From JANRKH01 sp964351245 (lineage in GTDB: Bacteria > Pseudomonadota > Alphaproteobacteria > Rickettsiales > Rickettsiaceae), in assembly GCA_964351245.1 (NCBI GenBank), contig CAYGNF010000015.1, positions 1-24,286 of the forward strand: 24,286 nt of DNA. Direction: 5' to 3'. The position numbers were made by a program, and so were the translations under genes. Below the pieces are notes generated by a model, which saw nothing but the letters and a program-made list of their open reading frames with translations, was not told the origin of the DNA and ran no database searches. This document shows, piece after piece, positions 1 to 8,651 of the stretch. The first letter of the stretch is position 1. Each line of letters begins with the position of its first letter.

Positions 1-1080
1 TTCAAGAGGAGCTCCAGATCTTTCTGCACATTTTACTGTTTGAGTTATTGGAATAGATTGTTTGACTACTCCTGCATTTCTTAAAAGTTCTAAAATTTTG
101 CTTCGCGCCTCTACAACTTTCAGGCCTACTAGATGGCTAAAATAATCATTAGCTATACTAGATTCAAACTTCAGGGTATTAGATATTCTGCCAGCTTTAT
201 CTAATATGATTTTTAGTGGTAATTTATGAGTCATCCACCATGTAATATCAGTTGTATCACCAAAGGTGCAGCACATCACAAGGCCAGAACCCTTATCTTG
301 TTTTACCAACGGATCTTTTAGAATAGGCACATGAGTCTGAAATAATGGAGATACAGCCACGCTATTCTCAAGATGCTTATATCTATCATCTTCAGGATGA
401 AATAAGAGAGAGACGCAAGCCGGAAGCAATTCTGGCCTTGTGGTTGCAATTACCAAATCATTCCCGTTTAAGTCTTTAAATGCAATATCATGCATCTCGG
501 AATTTTTTTCCTTATCTTCAATGTCCACTTGAGCAAGGGCCGTTTGATCTACCGGATCCCAGAGGACAGGCTTCTCAGCTCTATATACCTCATTTTTTTG
601 CACTAGATCAAGAAAAGAGAGCTGAGATATTGCCATTGAATCTTGGGATATTGTTTGATATTTCAATGACCAGTCTACTGATAATCCAGCGCTCATAAAT
701 AAATCTTGAAATTTCTGCTCTTCATTTTCAATAATATCATGGCAATATTTTATAAAATCTTCTCTTTTTATCCCTGCCGCCTTAATTCCTTTGATTTTTT
801 CTACTAAGCGCTCAGTAGGTAAGCCATTATCATCAAAACCTATGGGATAAAATACATTCATACCTTTCATACGTTGATATCGCGCTATAAAATCTGCTTG
901 AGTATAGCTAAAAATATGCCCCATATGCAATTGCCCAGATACTGTTGGTGGGGGTGTATCTATCGAAAAAGTCCCATCTCTACTGATGTTTTTATCATAA
1001 TCATATACAGAGTTTTTATGCCAAGTATCTTGCCAGTATTTTTCTCGTATTTTATAATTGTACGACTCTAAAATTCCCAT
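1..1080 (-). CDS. valS: Valyl-tRNA synthetase, N-terminal 360 residues (gene runs off the left edge)
   Basis: Class I aminoacyl-tRNA synthetase that charges tRNA-Val with valine in the cytoplasm. Reading leftwards from the ATG at 1080 there is an open frame to base 1 with no stop. The HIGH-type ATP-binding motif is visible near residue 50 (SGQLHMGH), followed by the Rossmann-fold continuation FIARYQRMKGMNVFYPIGFDD split around it. Further on the CP1 editing region carries GSGLVMCCTFGD and TDITWW, and the last visible residues are ERSGAPLE, a segment placed just before the return to the catalytic core. The KMSKS loop and the tRNA-binding C-terminal domain lie outside the window. The CCTFGD/RSGAPLE style resembles the archaeal-type ValRS that has been noted in Rickettsia; this assignment is from memory of family sequences. 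The gene is divergent from ubiA, with 82 bases between the two start codons. Confidence 0.95.
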   Translation of the reverse strand, partial: MGILESYNYKIREKYWQDTWHKNSVYDYDKNISRDGTFSIDTPPPTVSGQLHMGHIFSYTQADFIARYQRMKGMNVFYPIGFDDNGLPTERLVEKIKGIKAAGIKREDFIKYCHDIIENEEQKFQDLFMSAGLSVDWSLKYQTISQDSMAISQLSFLDLVQKNEVYRAEKPVLWDPVDQTALAQVDIEDKEKNSEMHDIAFKDLNGNDLVIATTRPELLPACVSLLFHPEDDRYKHLENSVAVSPLFQTHVPILKDPLVKQDKGSGLVMCCTFGDTTDITWWMTHKLPLKIILDKAGRISNTLKFESSIANDYFSHLVGLKVVEARSKILELLRNAGVVKQSIPITQTVKCAERSGAPLE

Positions 1081-1162
1081 TAAAAATCACTTCCTTTATT
1101 TACAAAAACCGGATAATATCACACCGATAATTAAATTAAACAATAATTTTACTCACACTAAG

Positions 1163-2008
1163 ATGAATATTTCAGACATTGTTAAGATTACTAGAATAAA
1201 CAGTCCTACTGGATCATTGTTACTATTTTGGCCGTGCGCTTTTGCATCCTGCCTAGTGTCCCAAGAGATCGATGTATTAGTGCTTTTGGAGTTTTTAATA
1301 GCATCATTTCTTGCAAGATCTGCTGGGTGTATAGTAAATGATATAATCGATAAAGAGATAGATGCGCAAGTAGAGCGTACTCAAAACAGACCCCTTGCAA
1401 ATGGATCCATTAGTCTTAATGAAGCTTTTATATTACTAGGATTGATTTGCGGTGCAGGTTTTGTATTGATGCTTGCTACTCTGAATTACAAGGCAATACT
1501 TATATGTATATTCGGAGGGTTGTTGGTATCAATATATCCCTTTATGAAAAGATTTACAAATTTTCCTCAAATTTTTCTTGGTATAACATTTAATCTAGGA
1601 GCAATTGTCACAGGAGTGCAGATGGAAGGCACTATTTCTATCAAAATTCTGTTATTATATATAAGCTGCGTATTTTGGACTACAACTTATGATACAATAT
1701 ATGGATTCATGGATATAAAGGATGATAGGAAAATAGGGGTGAAGTCTTTGAGTCTTTATCTTGAACAATACAACCCAAAATTTTGGATCATGTTGTTTTA
1801 TATGACGTTTTTGATGTTGTTTTACATATCTGTATATATCGCTAAATCAGGTATAAACTTACTTCAAATTATTCTTGGATTTTCGGTATTGTGCTATTTT
1901 ACATATCAATTGCTAGTGCTTGATGTTGAATCTCAAGAAGAGTGTTTTGAGATTTTTGATATTAATAATTTTATTGCATTGGCACTTTTAATAGTGACTA
2001 TGGTATAA
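1163..2008 (+). CDS. ubiA: 4-hydroxybenzoate polyprenyltransferase (UbiA family)
   Basis: Integral-membrane prenyltransferase that attaches the polyprenyl tail to 4-hydroxybenzoate in ubiquinone synthesis. The two Asp-rich signatures of the family are both present: NDIIDKEID at residues 59-67 and YDTIYGFMDIKDD at about 176-188, followed by KIGVKSLSL. The rest is about eight hydrophobic helices. With the start at 1163 the product is 281 residues, close to the family's usual 285-295, and begins MNISDIVKITRINSPTG as relatives do. The frame is open back to a TTG at 1058, but that start would overlap valS and add a 35-residue tail foreign to the family, so 1163 is preferred although its ribosome site is poor. 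The stop falls where the family normally ends. It probably shares transcription with the hydrolase and glyA downstream, across a gap of about 215-245 bases in which I see no other gene. Confidence 0.93.
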   Translation: MNISDIVKITRINSPTGSLLLFWPCAFASCLVSQEIDVLVLLEFLIASFLARSAGCIVNDIIDKEIDAQVERTQNRPLANGSISLNEAFILLGLICGAGFVLMLATLNYKAILICIFGGLLVSIYPFMKRFTNFPQIFLGITFNLGAIVTGVQMEGTISIKILLLYISCVFWTTTYDTIYGFMDIKDDRKIGVKSLSLYLEQYNPKFWIMLFYMTFLMLFYISVYIAKSGINLLQIILGFSVLCYFTYQLLVLDVESQEECFEIFDINNFIALALLIVTMV

Positions 2009-2253
2009 GCTTTCTACTTCTTGTACTTCGGGGATAACAAAAATAGTACTAAAACCCTGATCACAATAATATTTTATCTTTTTACTCTATTAAAAATCAT
2101 TAGCCATAATACTTATTTTTGGTATTATAGTGCAAAAATTAGATATAAGAGAAGTATAGCTGAGGTAATCAAATTATTGATGGATTTCAAAGCTTGTATG
2201 AATAATGCAAGGATACTTCTATTGTGACCACTCAACAAAACCGTAGGCTCTAT

Positions 2254-2892
2254 ATGCAAATTTTTGAACAAAAACCCACCTCAGGGGAAAAGGCAAAACA
2301 TTTAATAGTAATGTTACACGGACTTGGCTCTAACGGAGAAGATCTTTTTGGACTAGTGCGATTTCTTGAAAAATTTCTACCTGATTGTCATTTTTATGCT
2401 CCTAACGGAGTGGAGAAGTTTGACATGGGGCCTTTCGGTTACCAGTGGTTTAGCTTACGAGATAGAAATATCGATGTTATAAAAAAATCACTCTTAAAAT
2501 CTTTGCCATTAGTACAAGAATTAATTAAACAAAAGTTAGATGAGTTAAGTTTAGAGTATAAGGATCTAATACTTATAGGATTTTCTCAGGGAGCTATGCT
2601 CTCAATGTATATAGCGCACCATTTGCATGAAAATATTAAAGCAGTTGTAGCATTCTCTGGTAGATTTTATCCACCAGAGCAGGTCAATAGTAATAACACT
2701 CCTACATGCCTTATTCACGGTACTGAAGATGAGGTGGTAGAGTTTGATGCTTTAGAAAAGTCAAAAAAATTACTCTATGAAGTAGGGAACCTAAATGTTG
2801 AAGCTCATGCAATAGAAAATTTAGCTCATTCCATAGATACAACAGCTCTAATGAAAGCCCAGTCATTTATTATCAAACATTTATCTGAGTAA
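2254..2892 (+). CDS. Alpha/beta-hydrolase, carboxylesterase/phospholipase family (YpfH/Est type)
   Basis: Small cytosolic serine hydrolase of the bacterial carboxylesterase / acyl-protein-thioesterase family; the natural substrate is unknown. Visible motifs, in numbering from the ATG at 2254 (212 residues): oxyanion-hole segment VMLHGLGSNGEDL near the N-terminus, nucleophile elbow GFSQGAM with Ser111, catalytic Asp159 in HGTEDEVVEF, and catalytic His192 in LAHSID. The triad order and the total length match the family. An in-frame GTG at 2224 with AAGGA 10 bases before it would add ten residues (222 in all). I prefer the ATG because relatives begin close to the first strand, but the choice is not settled. 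The stop is five bases before glyA, so the two are almost certainly cotranscribed. Confidence 0.9.
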   Translation: MQIFEQKPTSGEKAKHLIVMLHGLGSNGEDLFGLVRFLEKFLPDCHFYAPNGVEKFDMGPFGYQWFSLRDRNIDVIKKSLLKSLPLVQELIKQKLDELSLEYKDLILIGFSQGAMLSMYIAHHLHENIKAVVAFSGRFYPPEQVNSNNTPTCLIHGTEDEVVEFDALEKSKKLLYEVGNLNVEAHAIENLAHSIDTTALMKAQSFIIKHLSE

Positions 2893-2897
2893 AAATA

Positions 2898-4157
2898 ATG
2901 AATACTAATTCTGCATTAAAAGCACAAGATATTGATATCGCAACATTAATAGAACAAGAAAATTTTAGGCAAATAAATAATATAGAACTCATAGCTTCAG
3001 AAAATTATACTAGCAGAGCTGTGATGGAGGCTGCTGGATCTATTCTCACTAATAAATATGCAGAAGGATATCCTGCGAAACGGTATTATAATGGATGCGA
3101 GTTTGTTGATGAGGTTGAAAATATTGCAATCGCAAGACTCAAAAAACTATTTGGCTGTAATTTTGCTAATGTGCAACCTCATTCTGGATCTCAGGCTAAT
3201 CAGGCAGTTTTTTTGAGTTTATTGCAGCCAGGAGATACTATAATGGGTATGTCACTTGATTGCGGCGGGCATTTAACCCATGGTTCAACAGCTAATCTTT
3301 CGGGTAAGTGGTTTAATTCTGTGTTTTATGGAGTAAAAAAAGAAGATGGTACTATAGATTACGAGGAAGTAAGCAAAAAAGCAGAACAATATAAGCCAAA
3401 ATTAATTATCTGTGGTTATTCTGCGTATCCAAGAGAAATTGATTTTATCAAATTTAGAGAAATTGCCGATAATAATGGCGCTATTTTACTTGCTGATATT
3501 GCGCATATTGCAGGACTTGTTGCTACAGGTGCTCATGTGAGCCCATTTCCTCATGCGCATATTGTGACTTCTACTACTCATAAAACACTCAGAGGTCCTA
3601 GGGGAGGGGTGATTATGACGAACGACGAGCCAATATCTAAGAAGATTAATTCCGCTATTTTTCCCGGCATTCAGGGAGGGCCTTTGATGCATATCATCGC
3701 TGCAAAAGCGGTTGCTTTTAAAGAAGCTCTAAGTAATGATTTTAAAGACTACATATCAAATGTTTGCTCTAATGCAAAGATTTTTGCAGCAAGGTTAGTA
3801 GAAAATGGATTCGATTTACAAACTCAAGGTACAGATAATCATCTTGTATTGGTGGATTTAAGGTCAAAGGCGCTTACTGGAAAACTTGCTGCTAATTTAC
3901 TTGATATTGCAGGCATTACTTGTAATAAAAATGCTATTCCATTTGATAGCGTATCTCCTTTTATCACTTCTGGTATTAGAATGGGTACGGCGGCCTGCAC
4001 CACCCGGGGCTTCGGGCCATCAGAGTGGGTGATAGTTGCAGATTTAATTACTGAAATATTAAACAACGGAGCAAGTCCTAATGCAACTCAATTTGCAGCA
4101 GAGATAAAAAAACGAGTAATGGATCTATGTAACAACTTTCCGCTCTACAAGCTATAG
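2898..4157 (+). CDS. glyA: Serine hydroxymethyltransferase
   Basis: PLP enzyme that converts serine plus tetrahydrofolate to glycine plus 5,10-methylene-tetrahydrofolate, the main source of one-carbon units. The 419-residue product has the full bacterial length. Diagnostic segments are ELIASENYTS near residue 30, NKYAEGYPAKRYYNGC, the HSGSQAN PLP-phosphate region, DIAHIAGL around residue 200, and the Schiff-base lysine K229 in TTHKTLRGPRGG, the same position as in E. coli. FPGIQGGPLMH follows. The C-terminal TSGIRMGTAACTTRGFG is also intact. The ATG at 2898 is the only start that fits the family N-terminus. The gene ends facing clpB, with 56 bases between the stops; a small hairpin at 4193-4205 has no following T-run and is not convincing as a terminator. 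Confidence 0.98.
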   Translation: MNTNSALKAQDIDIATLIEQENFRQINNIELIASENYTSRAVMEAAGSILTNKYAEGYPAKRYYNGCEFVDEVENIAIARLKKLFGCNFANVQPHSGSQANQAVFLSLLQPGDTIMGMSLDCGGHLTHGSTANLSGKWFNSVFYGVKKEDGTIDYEEVSKKAEQYKPKLIICGYSAYPREIDFIKFREIADNNGAILLADIAHIAGLVATGAHVSPFPHAHIVTSTTHKTLRGPRGGVIMTNDEPISKKINSAIFPGIQGGPLMHIIAAKAVAFKEALSNDFKDYISNVCSNAKIFAARLVENGFDLQTQGTDNHLVLVDLRSKALTGKLAANLLDIAGITCNKNAIPFDSVSPFITSGIRMGTAACTTRGFGPSEWVIVADLITEILNNGASPNATQFAAEIKKRVMDLCNNFPLYKL

Positions 4158-4213
4158 CTCATCAGCGCTACTATATGGAGCATAAAGAAGAGTTGTGTCG
4201 CACAAAGATCTCA

Positions 4214-6781
4214 CTACTCTATTACAATATCTTTTTCACCATATGCAGAGACTTTTACAATCTTAGACTCTGGTATTGAACCATCTAATAACTTGATTGC
4301 GAGCTTATCTTGTAATTCTCTTTGGAGTAATCTTTTTAAAGGACGCGCGCCGTACATTTCATCGTATCCATGCTCACTAAACCAATTGATAGCCACTTCG
4401 TCTACTTCAAGTATTATATCTTGCAATTTTAATAGATTAACAATTTTACCAATCTGGATTTTGACAATTGATCGAATATGATTTCTATCTAATTTATGAA
4501 ACATTATAATATCATCCAATCTATTTAAAAACTCCGGCCTGAATATTGATTTGATAATGTCAAAAACATTATTACGCATCATTTCTGAAATAGCATCTCC
4601 GCCTTCTCTAGCAATGATATCAGATCCAAGATTCGATGTTAGAATTATTATCGTATTTTTAAAATCTACGATCCGACCCTGTCCATCTGTTAATCTTCCT
4701 TCATCAAGCACTTGCAATAAGATATTGAAAATATCTGGATGTGCTTTTTCTACTTCATCTAGTAATATTACTCGATACGGCCTTCTTCTTACACTTTCAG
4801 TGAGTATTCCTCCTTGATCATATCCTACATATCCTGGAGGCGCGCCAATTAATCTTGAAACTGCGTGTTTTTCCATATATTCCGACATATCAAGTCTTAA
4901 TATAGCGGATTTATCGTCAAATAAAAATTCAGCCAAAGATTTCGTTAACTCGGTTTTACCTGTGCCAGTAGGTCCTACGAATAAAAATGAACCCAGAGGC
5001 CTACTAGTATCCTGCATACCTGCTCTGGACCTCCTAATTGCATTACTGACCGATTTAATTGCTTCATCCTGACCGATTATAGATTTCTGAATATATTGCT
5101 CCATTTTTAATAATCTCTCCTTTTCACTTGAGAGCATCTTATCTACAGGAATACCGGTAATTTTTGATATTATACTGGCAATATCTTCTTCTATTACCTC
5201 TTCTTTGACAAAGTGAGTTTTTGCTCTTGTCTCAAGCTCCTTAATCTTGCTATTTAAAGATGGAAGCAAAGAGTATTTGATCTCTCCTGCCTTATCAAAA
5301 TGACCATCTCTTTCAGCCCCCTCCAGCTCGTTTTTTGCATTTTCTACATCCATTTTGATTTTTAGCATTTGATCATAAGTAGCTTTTTCTGTTTGCCAGT
5401 GAGATCTTAGATCGGCGGCCTCAGCTTCTAAATGCTTTAACTGCACATCGTTTTCTAATAGTCTTTTTTGAGAATGCTGATCTGATTCTTTCTTTAAGGC
5501 CTGCGCCTCTATTTTAAGTTGAATTATTTTTCTATCTAATTCATCAAGAGCTTCGGGTTTGCTACTTATCTCAATTTTTCTTCTACTTGCTGCTTCATCT
5601 ATAAGATCTATAGCTTTATCTGGTAGAAACCTATCAGTAATATAACGAGATGAAAGAGTTGCAGATGCAACTATAGCTCCATCAGATATTCTTATTCCAT
5701 GATGTATCTCATATTTTTCTTTAATGCCTCGTAATATAGATATGGTGTCAGTAATACTAGGCTCAGATACGTATAATGGCTGAAACCTACGCGCAAGGGC
5801 TGCATCTTTTTCTATGTATTTTCTGTATTCATCAAGAGTAGTTGCCCCAATACAGTGCATCTCTCCTCTAGCAAGCATTGGCTTGAGTAAGTTTGAGGCA
5901 TCCATAGCTCCATCTGCTCTACCGGCACCAACCAATATATGTAGTTCGTCTATAAATAAAATGATTGTACCATCAGAGTTTTTAATTTCATTAAGCACAG
6001 CTTTGAGTCTTTCTTCAAATTCTCCTCTATATTTAGCTCCTGCTATTAACGCACCCATGTCGAGCTCAACGAGGCTGCAGTTAGACAAATTTTCCGGCAC
6101 ATCTCTTGCGATAATTCTTTGAGCTAGACCCTCGATTATTGCAGTTTTTCCAACTCCTGGCTCTCCTATGAGTACTGGATTATTCTTTGTCCTTCTGGAA
6201 AGAACTTGTATAGACCGCCTTATCTCCTCATCCCTACCTATTATTGGATCGAGTTTGCCAAGCTTTGCAAGCTCTGTGACATTTCTACTATATTTCTTTA
6301 AAGCCGCCATACTATCTTCTGAAGTTTCACTATCGGCGGTTCTGCCTTTTCTTAGGCTGATGATATTCTCTGAGATAGCTCTTAGTGTAACTCCATTATT
6401 TTTGAGTATGTTTGCAATGGTATCATCTAATATAGAAGCTTCGAGTATCCTTTCGACCGATATATAACTATCGCCAGATTTCTTGGCAAGCTCTTCTGCT
6501 GTAGTAATGATTTTTAATGCCTGCGTGCCAAAATATATCTGACTTCCACTAGATACTTTTACTACTGGTATTTTTTCTAACTCCTTAGATATATCACTTT
6601 GTATTAAGTTTATAGACCCTCCGGACTCCGCTATAATTGTTTGGCAAATTCTATCATCATCGTCAATCAAAGAGGCAAAAAGATGCATAGGAAGTATCTG
6701 CTGATGATCCTTTGATATGGCAAGTGATTGCGCGCTTGCAATTATGCTTCTACTTTTTTTAGTGAATTTTTCTATATTCAT
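4214..6781 (-). CDS. clpB: ATP-dependent chaperone ClpB (disaggregase)
   Basis: Hexameric Hsp100 AAA+ machine that, with DnaK, pulls proteins out of aggregates after stress. The 855-residue product has the standard ClpB architecture: N-terminal domain (about 1-150, MNIEKFTKKSRSI onwards), first AAA+ module with Walker A GEPGVGKT near residue 205 and Walker B ILFIDELH, a long coiled-coil middle domain rich in E, K and L (about 400-520), and a second AAA+ module with GPTGTGKT near 605, Walker B VILLDEVEKA and GAPPGYVGYDQGG pore loop. The coiled-coil middle domain and the lack of a ClpP-binding loop separate it from ClpA. The frame is open for 37 codons upstream of 6781, but those encode a hydrophobic stretch unlike any ClpB and overlap the divergent permease gene, so 6781 is taken as the start. 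Confidence 0.97.
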   Translation of the reverse strand: MNIEKFTKKSRSIIASAQSLAISKDHQQILPMHLFASLIDDDDRICQTIIAESGGSINLIQSDISKELEKIPVVKVSSGSQIYFGTQALKIITTAEELAKKSGDSYISVERILEASILDDTIANILKNNGVTLRAISENIISLRKGRTADSETSEDSMAALKKYSRNVTELAKLGKLDPIIGRDEEIRRSIQVLSRRTKNNPVLIGEPGVGKTAIIEGLAQRIIARDVPENLSNCSLVELDMGALIAGAKYRGEFEERLKAVLNEIKNSDGTIILFIDELHILVGAGRADGAMDASNLLKPMLARGEMHCIGATTLDEYRKYIEKDAALARRFQPLYVSEPSITDTISILRGIKEKYEIHHGIRISDGAIVASATLSSRYITDRFLPDKAIDLIDEAASRRKIEISSKPEALDELDRKIIQLKIEAQALKKESDQHSQKRLLENDVQLKHLEAEAADLRSHWQTEKATYDQMLKIKMDVENAKNELEGAERDGHFDKAGEIKYSLLPSLNSKIKELETRAKTHFVKEEVIEEDIASIISKITGIPVDKMLSSEKERLLKMEQYIQKSIIGQDEAIKSVSNAIRRSRAGMQDTSRPLGSFLFVGPTGTGKTELTKSLAEFLFDDKSAILRLDMSEYMEKHAVSRLIGAPPGYVGYDQGGILTESVRRRPYRVILLDEVEKAHPDIFNILLQVLDEGRLTDGQGRIVDFKNTIIILTSNLGSDIIAREGGDAISEMMRNNVFDIIKSIFRPEFLNRLDDIIMFHKLDRNHIRSIVKIQIGKIVNLLKLQDIILEVDEVAINWFSEHGYDEMYGARPLKRLLQRELQDKLAIKLLDGSIPESKIVKVSAYGEKDIVIE

Positions 6782-6813
6782 AGCTTTAATATAAATTAAA
6801 TTTATAATTAATA

Positions 6814-6842
6814 ATATAACTGCTGGGATATATATTTTCAAG
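6814..6842 (-). promoter_or_regulatory. Candidate heat-shock (RpoH-type) promoter of clpB
   Basis: On the minus strand CTTGAA (6837-6842) is followed after exactly 17 bases by TTATAT (6814-6819), about 32 bases upstream of the clpB ATG. A CTTG-type -35 with 17-18 bases to an AT-rich -10 is the arrangement described for alphaproteobacterial RpoH promoters, and clpB is a classic RpoH target. The region is very AT-rich, so chance matches are easy. Confidence 0.4.
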
Positions 6843-6876
6843 TGAGCCAAGAAATAAAGATGCAAAAAGACCAAGA

Positions 6877-8637
6877 ATGAAATTTTTTTCAAACGAAATC
6901 TTCAGCTCGTCAAAAAATACTAAGGTACTATACGATATTTATGCATTTTTCATTATTTGTTCTATCATTGTAATACTATGTCTTCAGTATGAGGAAGTAG
7001 ATGGTGATTTGATAGAGCTCAGTAGCAACCCAATTACCCTTGAATATTATAAGCTATTTGAATATTCTATGCGTACTTCCAGCAGAATGTTTGTTGCTAT
7101 AATCATTTCTGTAATATTTGCAATTATATACGGCCTTATTGCAGCAAAAAACAAAAGAATGGAAATGATATTAATTCCTATGCTAGATGTTTTGCAATCT
7201 GTGCCTGTGCTTGGTTTTATTTCTTTTACAGTCACTGGATTTTTAGCTATGTTTCCAGGTAAAATCATCGGCGCTGAGATTGCTGTGGTATTTGCGATAT
7301 TCACCTCTCAGGCATGGAATATTGCTTTCTCTGCATATTCATCATTTAAACATCTACCAAGAGATCTAGTAGATCTAGCAAAATTAATGAAGCTTAGTGC
7401 GTGGACAAAATTCTGGAATTTAGAACTACCTTTTGCAGCTCCAGGCATTATTTGGAACGTCATTATCTCTATGGCAGGAGGATGGTTTTTTATAGTAGCA
7501 TCGGAAGTGATTGTTGTAGGAAATAAATCTATCACACTCGATGGAATAGGATCTTATATCGCCTTATCACTTATCAAACAAGATACTAGCGCAACTATTA
7601 TGGCGATAGTAGCTATGTCTTGTGTGATTATAATTTACGATCAATTAATCATGAGGCCGTTAGTTGTTTGGGCTGATAAATTTAGATACGACAGCTCTAT
7701 GGATAATACAAAAAGCATATCTTGGGCTCTTAATATATATTCACGAAGTAGGATTCTGAGTGCAGTAGCTTTATTATGGAGGAGAGCTATATCAAGGATA
7801 GTATTGTGTAAAATGCCATCTTTTTTTTGCGCAAGTAATATTATTACCAATTCAGCGCACAAAACATTACCTAGTAAATACATCAATCCTTTGTATCAAT
7901 GCTTGAATATTTTAATTAATATACTAGTTGCAATCTCTACAATATATGCGTTGATACAGCTCTTTGTTTTTATAGATCAAAAAGTAGACTCTCCCGAACT
8001 GTTTTATGTAATCTTTCTTGCATTTGTTACTTGGTTTAAAATAATGATATTAATTATCATAGCATCAATCATATGGGTGCCTATAGGGGTACTTATAGGG
8101 CTTAATCCAAAAATGGCAGAGTTTGTTCAGCCATTTACTCAGTTTCTAGCCTCATTTCCTATTAATCTTCTATTTCCATTCATGTACATCTTGATTACTC
8201 ATTATAATCTTAATCCCGAAATATGGATGAGCCCTCTTATTATAATAGGAACCCAGTGGTATATATTATTCAACGTAGTTGCAGCTGCTAATGCATTACC
8301 TAATGAACTTATAGATCTTACGAAGATACTCAAAATTAGAGGAGTAACGTGGTGGAAACAATTTATCATTCCTGCTATTTTACCTCACTATGTTACTGGA
8401 GCAATTACAGCATGTGGCGCATCGTGGAATGCAAGTATTGTTGCAGAAGTACTATATTACGGTAACAATAGAATGTCTACAACTGGTATAGGGACTTATA
8501 TAAATGATATGACTAGCCAAGGTGATTTACCAAGAATTGCTCTAGGAATATCTGTAATGGCTTTTTTTGTAGTAGTTTTTAATAGAATATTTTGGCAGCC
8601 TATATACGACTGGACATCACAGAAATACCAAATTTAG
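6877..8637 (+). CDS. ABC transporter permease, two membrane domains fused (NitT/TauT-like)
   Basis: Inner-membrane permease in which two binding-protein-dependent-transport domains are joined head to tail in one 586-residue chain, so one polypeptide could supply the whole translocation path. Each half has the EAA loop that contacts the ATPase: LPRDLVDLAKLMKLSAW at about 160-176, ending in ELP, and LPNELIDLTKILKIRGV at 474-490, ending in IIP. Hydrophobic helices fill both halves; a basic linker (about 260-335) separates them. The family is the nitrate/sulfonate/taurine-type permeases, but the substrate cannot be read from sequence. The ATPase gene starts 14 bases after the stop. No periplasmic binding protein is encoded anywhere in the window. 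The ATG at 6877 gives a short cytoplasmic tail before the first helix. The gene is divergent from clpB. Confidence 0.9.
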   Translation: MKFFSNEIFSSSKNTKVLYDIYAFFIICSIIVILCLQYEEVDGDLIELSSNPITLEYYKLFEYSMRTSSRMFVAIIISVIFAIIYGLIAAKNKRMEMILIPMLDVLQSVPVLGFISFTVTGFLAMFPGKIIGAEIAVVFAIFTSQAWNIAFSAYSSFKHLPRDLVDLAKLMKLSAWTKFWNLELPFAAPGIIWNVIISMAGGWFFIVASEVIVVGNKSITLDGIGSYIALSLIKQDTSATIMAIVAMSCVIIIYDQLIMRPLVVWADKFRYDSSMDNTKSISWALNIYSRSRILSAVALLWRRAISRIVLCKMPSFFCASNIITNSAHKTLPSKYINPLYQCLNILINILVAISTIYALIQLFVFIDQKVDSPELFYVIFLAFVTWFKIMILIIIASIIWVPIGVLIGLNPKMAEFVQPFTQFLASFPINLLFPFMYILITHYNLNPEIWMSPLIIIGTQWYILFNVVAAANALPNELIDLTKILKIRGVTWWKQFIIPAILPHYVTGAITACGASWNASIVAEVLYYGNNRMSTTGIGTYINDMTSQGDLPRIALGISVMAFFVVVFNRIFWQPIYDWTSQKYQI

Positions 8638-8651
8638 CAAAATGAATCATT

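Noticed and set aside
1058..1162. Upstream extension of ubiA from a TTG at 1058
   Set aside because: It overlaps the valS start codon and adds residues not found in UbiA relatives.
2021..2227. 68-codon frame between ubiA and the hydrolase, overlapping the GTG at 2224
   Set aside because: It begins with TTG, has no ribosome site and low-complexity AT-driven composition. ubiA is already full length, so it is not a lost C-terminus.
4193..4205. Hairpin TTGTG-TCG-CACAA between the convergent glyA and clpB stops as a two-way terminator
   Set aside because: Only five base pairs and no T-run on either side.
6782..6892. A 37-codon hydrophobic N-terminal extension of ClpB that would make it membrane-anchored
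   Set aside because: It overlaps the divergent permease start and the proposed promoter, and the ClpB family N-terminus begins at 6781. The open frame is most likely chance in AT-rich DNA.
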